Below are positions 14,765 to 17,186 of a stretch of 17,186 nucleotides of DNA, in pieces. The stretch comes from M55B112 sp040903745. GTDB taxonomy: Bacteria; Bacteroidota; Bacteroidia; Bacteroidales; GCA-2748055. The notes under the pieces are model-generated. The model was given only the letters and a program-made list of their open reading frames with translations. It was not told where the DNA came from and made no database searches. Positions within the stretch are counted from its first letter, which is position 1; every line of letters starts with the position of its first letter. The position numbers and the translations under genes were made by a program. The stretch is from positions 1 through 17,186 of the forward strand of contig JBBDUV010000102.1 of assembly GCA_040903745.1 (NCBI GenBank), read 5' to 3'.

Positions 14765-14794
14765 TTTGATTTTACTGAACATTTTTTATCTTTA
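14765..14794 (+). promoter_or_regulatory. candidate promoter of the 14809 gene
   Basis: TTTG (14765-14768), 18 bases, then TATCTTTA (14787-14794), seven of eight bases of TAnnTTTG. The ATG lies 14 bases further, the same short-leader spacing as at rpe and the CCC permease. Confidence 0.4.
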
Positions 14795-14808
14795 AAAAAA
14801 ACTTGAAG

Positions 14809-15738
14809 ATGCAACAATCGGCTGCCGTCATATTGATGATCATCTGTTTTTTCCAGGTCAGGTCCCAGGAGGAGTTGCCCCGGTATAACCTGGAGATTGG
14901 CGACAGGTATTTTATTTCGCAGGAACTGGTACAGCAGACCGAAACAGAGAACAGGGAGCTGAGAGGCGGAGCCAGCCTGGATATAAACTGCACGGTTGAA
15001 TTCAAAGTTACCTCCATTGATCCGGATGGAAATTACCATTTTGAATGCAGATACCGAAATCTGAGCCTCAGCTTCTACTCACCCCGGTCGGACGTGTACC
15101 TCAGCAGTGACAACCACGCTTTCAGCAATATACAAACGTATCTGGATGAACTGGAAAGACATCTCTTTGGTCTTGATATTTCTGCGTATGGGGAGATTAT
15201 TAAACCAGCTCCTTTGGATTCCATTATTCATTCGGTTTTCGCGGAGGAGCAACCCGACTCCGCACACCACGATCTGATCATTAAAACAGTGCGGGAGGCG
15301 TTTGGAGAAAACGCGCTGACAAGTCTGGTGAATATAACCATGAATGTTTACAGTGATACATTGGCCGACAGCAGTACAAAATACTCAACGATTGCATTTA
15401 ATGCCAGGCCGATGGCGGTCAGAAACCGTTTTTATTATGTGCCCGTTGATGAGAAAGTTTTAAGGGTGCAAGGGATTGGGGTCATTGAAGAGACTGTGGA
15501 CAACTACACCAGGGAAAACAGTTCGATTGTTACCACGATGCAGGGACAGCAGACGTATGATCTGGTTTTTAACCGTGAAACAGGGTGGATCAGCCGGGGG
15601 ATCTCAAAGCAGAGGATCCATTCCTTGTCAACGATCAGGGGACACGCTGAGTTTCCCGACGGACTGAAGGTTCCCTCTTTTACAGAGACGGAGTATGTAA
15701 TTAAGGGGGGACGGGGTTCCGATTCAGATGGATCATAA
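14809..15738 (+). CDS. exported protein of unknown function
   Basis: A 309-residue protein with a signal peptide (about 1-20: short basic-poor start, core VILMIICFF, then QVRSQ). No lipobox Cys follows, so it is probably periplasmic or outer-membrane associated. The body is mostly predicted beta-strand: an opening YNLEIGDRYFISQELVQQTE, then CTVEFKVTSIDPDGNYHFEC, a helical middle around YLDELERHLFGL, and later strands with RETGWISRG. This layout recalls Bacteroidota DUF6263-type proteins, but that is an impression, not an identification. I chose the ATG at 14809; a TTG two codons earlier is in frame. The barrel protein follows with a 13-base gap, so the two are probably co-expressed. Function unknown. 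Confidence 0.75.
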   Translation: MQQSAAVILMIICFFQVRSQEELPRYNLEIGDRYFISQELVQQTETENRELRGGASLDINCTVEFKVTSIDPDGNYHFECRYRNLSLSFYSPRSDVYLSSDNHAFSNIQTYLDELERHLFGLDISAYGEIIKPAPLDSIIHSVFAEEQPDSAHHDLIIKTVREAFGENALTSLVNITMNVYSDTLADSSTKYSTIAFNARPMAVRNRFYYVPVDEKVLRVQGIGVIEETVDNYTRENSSIVTTMQGQQTYDLVFNRETGWISRGISKQRIHSLSTIRGHAEFPDGLKVPSFTETEYVIKGGRGSDSDGS

Positions 15739-15751
15739 TAAAGACAATACT

Positions 15752-16192
15752 ATGATACGATTAAGATGTATACTGCTCATTTTCTTTATAACAACCGGTT
15801 TTCTCACAGCACAGCCCTATGAGCATGCTGTTGGTATTAAGGCGGGCTACTCCTCGGGGGTTGTGTACAAACTCTTTCTCGATAAAAACGGGGTACTGGA
15901 TGGGCAGGCTTTATACAACAGCCATGGATTTCAATTCACGGCGCTATATGCCTATCAGTTTACACCCTATGCGAAAAAACGTCTGTTTTACTTTGCCGGT
16001 GTGGGACCCCACGGAGGGAACTGGGATGAGGAGTTTGCGCTTGGAGTTGCACTCAACCTGGGCGCCGAATTTGTATTCCGGAAAGCGCCGTTGGTGATGG
16101 GACTGGAATGGAAGCCGATGGTTAATCTCTATAAAGTGTCCGGTTATGCCATTCCCGACATTGGCATTGCAGTGAAGGTGGTATTGAATTGA
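15752..16192 (+). CDS. small outer-membrane beta-barrel protein
   Basis: A 146-residue protein with a signal peptide (MIRLRCILLIFFITTGFLTAQ, cut after about residue 21). Alternating strands follow, ending in a hydrophobic final strand (IAVKVVLN). HAVGIKAGYSSGVVYKLF, FYFAGVGPHGGNWD and VMGLEWKPMVNLYKVSGY match the common Bacteroidota small porin/OMP_b-brl pattern, where GLEWKP is characteristic. It probably forms an 8-stranded barrel, with unknown ligand. The ATG at 15752 begins the signal peptide directly. An in-frame ATG at 15728 would add eight polar residues before it and overlap the upstream gene by 11 bases. Likely co-transcribed with the exported protein upstream. Confidence 0.8.
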   Translation: MIRLRCILLIFFITTGFLTAQPYEHAVGIKAGYSSGVVYKLFLDKNGVLDGQALYNSHGFQFTALYAYQFTPYAKKRLFYFAGVGPHGGNWDEEFALGVALNLGAEFVFRKAPLVMGLEWKPMVNLYKVSGYAIPDIGIAVKVVLN

Positions 16193-16321
16193 GTGGTTGC
16201 GCAAATGCCTTTCCTCGAATATTGAGGTTGTATTCCGTGAAAAAAAGATTAAATTGGCATAAAAACCGGCCTTATCAATGGTATAAAAAGAAAAAATAGT
16301 ATTTTTAAAAAAACAGCAACT

Positions 16322-17186
16322 ATGCTACCTGAATTAAATGATATAAAAAATGCCGTGAAAAGGGTCAAGCCTTATGTGCACAATACCCCGGTATTTGAAT
16401 CGCGGACGGTCAACCAGAGGACTGAATCGACGGTTTTTTTTAAGTGCGAGAATTTTCAGCGCATGGGCGCCTTTAAAATGCGGGGAGCCACCAATGCGAT
16501 CCTGCAGCTTTCAGAAACTGACAGGGCAAAAGGGGTGATCACCCACTCATCAGGAAATTTTGCACAGGCACTTGCCCTGGCTGCATCCACCCTCGATACC
16601 AAGGCGTATATTATCATGCCCTCCAATGCTCCGCGCGTGAAAATGGATGCTGTAAGGGATTACGGCGCAGAGATCATTGAATGTGCTCCCACACTGGACT
16701 CAAGGGAGAAAACCTGCGAGAAGGTAAGGGCAAGAACCAATGCGGTTTTCATTCATCCATACGATAACATCAACGTCATCCTTGGTCATGGCACGGCCGC
16801 CTGGGAACTCATCAAAGAGGTAGGTGAGCTGGATATACTACTAGCACCGGTTGGTGGCGGGGGACTGATATCGGGGACGGCCATTGCACAGCACTACCTC
16901 CTTCCCGAATCGCAGACCATTGGCAGCGAGCCATTTGGAGCGGACGACGCCTATTTATCCATGAAAATTGGCAAGATACAGCCCTCTCTCAATCCCATTA
17001 CCATTGCTGACGGGTTGAAAACACAACTCGGAAACAATAATTTCCCCATTATTCAAAAGTATGTCAGCAACATCATACGCGTGGAGGAATCAGAGATCAT
17101 CGCTGCAATGAAATATATCTGGGAACGCATGAAGATTGTTATAGAGCCCTCCAGTGCGGTGGCCGTGGCAGCGCTCTTCAGAAAAA
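16322..17186 (+). CDS. serine/threonine dehydratase-family PLP enzyme (3' end beyond window)
   Basis: The first 288 codons of a fold-type-II PLP enzyme; the family is usually about 315-330 residues without a regulatory domain, so roughly 30 or more residues lie outside. The PLP-binding lysine is Lys52 in GAFKMRGA. The catalytic serine position is in HSSGNFAQALALAAS (Ser77), with Phe80 where many relatives have His. The phosphate-binding glycine loop is APVGGGGLISG (178-181) and the late motif is EPSSAVAVAA. Relatives act as threonine or serine ammonia-lyase, serine racemase or hydroxyaspartate ammonia-lyase; which one cannot be told. Biosynthetic IlvA would show a C-terminal ACT-like domain, which is not visible because of the cut. 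Starts at ATG 16322 without a strong ribosome site. Confidence 0.88.
   Translation, partial: MLPELNDIKNAVKRVKPYVHNTPVFESRTVNQRTESTVFFKCENFQRMGAFKMRGATNAILQLSETDRAKGVITHSSGNFAQALALAASTLDTKAYIIMPSNAPRVKMDAVRDYGAEIIECAPTLDSREKTCEKVRARTNAVFIHPYDNINVILGHGTAAWELIKEVGELDILLAPVGGGGLISGTAIAQHYLLPESQTIGSEPFGADDAYLSMKIGKIQPSLNPITIADGLKTQLGNNNFPIIQKYVSNIIRVEESEIIAAMKYIWERMKIVIEPSSAVAVAALFRK

Larger units (their letters stand above)
14372..14808. other. non-coding stretch between hydG and the 14809 gene
   Basis: About 440 bases between divergent genes. It holds the hydG promoter (14489-14518), the candidate promoter of the 14809 gene (14765-14794) and three tandem ATTAA units near 14716-14730. I see no convincing gene, RNA structure or decayed ORF in the central part (about 14520-14710). 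Confidence 0.6.

Noticed and set aside
15728..15751. Upstream ATG for the barrel protein
   Set aside because: It would place eight polar residues before a good signal peptide and overlap the previous gene.
16213..16227. Hairpin CCTC-N7-GAGG after the barrel gene as terminator
   Set aside because: Only four base pairs with a seven-base loop and no T-run directly after it.

Overview
The window looks like a chromosomal segment of a Bacteroidota bacterium, most likely an anaerobic or facultative Bacteroidales/Marinilabiliales-type lineage. The evidence is a TonB-dependent receptor with an N-terminal carboxypeptidase-regulatory-like domain, several promoter matches to the Bacteroidota pattern TTG-N18/19-TAnnTTTG, weak or absent Shine-Dalgarno sequences, a leu operon ordered C-D-A-B, and a HydG maturase that implies [FeFe] hydrogenase metabolism. 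Lineage below phylum is inference.

Layout. Positions 1-2504 (minus) hold a TonB-dependent outer-membrane receptor and a possible 35-residue ORF just after it. A divergent intergenic region with a 15-bp palindrome follows, then ribulose-phosphate 3-epimerase (plus, 2735-3385). Next, on the minus strand, come a stand-alone lysine-ketoglutarate reductase/saccharopine dehydrogenase-like enzyme (3473-4678) and a ParE/RelE-type toxin with its antitoxin (4731-5287). A decayed gene lies beside them (5330-5739). The leucine operon leuC-leuD-leuA-leuB runs 5957-10629 (plus), preceded by a leader with a -7 box, a palindrome and a 22-codon ORF that ends four bases before the TTG start of leuC. Facing it on the minus strand are a cation-chloride-cotransporter family permease (10636-12858) and hydG (12929-14353), each with its own recognisable promoter. 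On the plus strand, 14809-16192 encodes two small exported proteins of unknown role, the second an outer-membrane beta-barrel. The window ends inside a fold-type-II PLP enzyme of the serine/threonine dehydratase family.

How the genes work together. LeuC/LeuD, the LeuA-family synthase and LeuB cover the leucine-specific steps from 2-oxoisovalerate to 2-oxoisocaproate; ilv genes and the final transaminase are not here. The other genes are single-gene or two-gene units of housekeeping or transport function. The stretch 4731-5739 (toxin-antitoxin plus gene remnant) is the only part that looks like a site of past insertion or loss.

I found no CRISPR array, rRNA, tRNA, intact insertion sequence or prophage, and no clear candidate for an unknown multi-gene system. 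The most interesting signals are regulatory: the leu leader, the perfect inverted repeat that ends in the hydG start codon, and the palindrome over the receptor promoter. The orphan context of hydG and of the LKR-like enzyme is also worth noting. All promoter, operator and hairpin calls are pattern matches made by eye.
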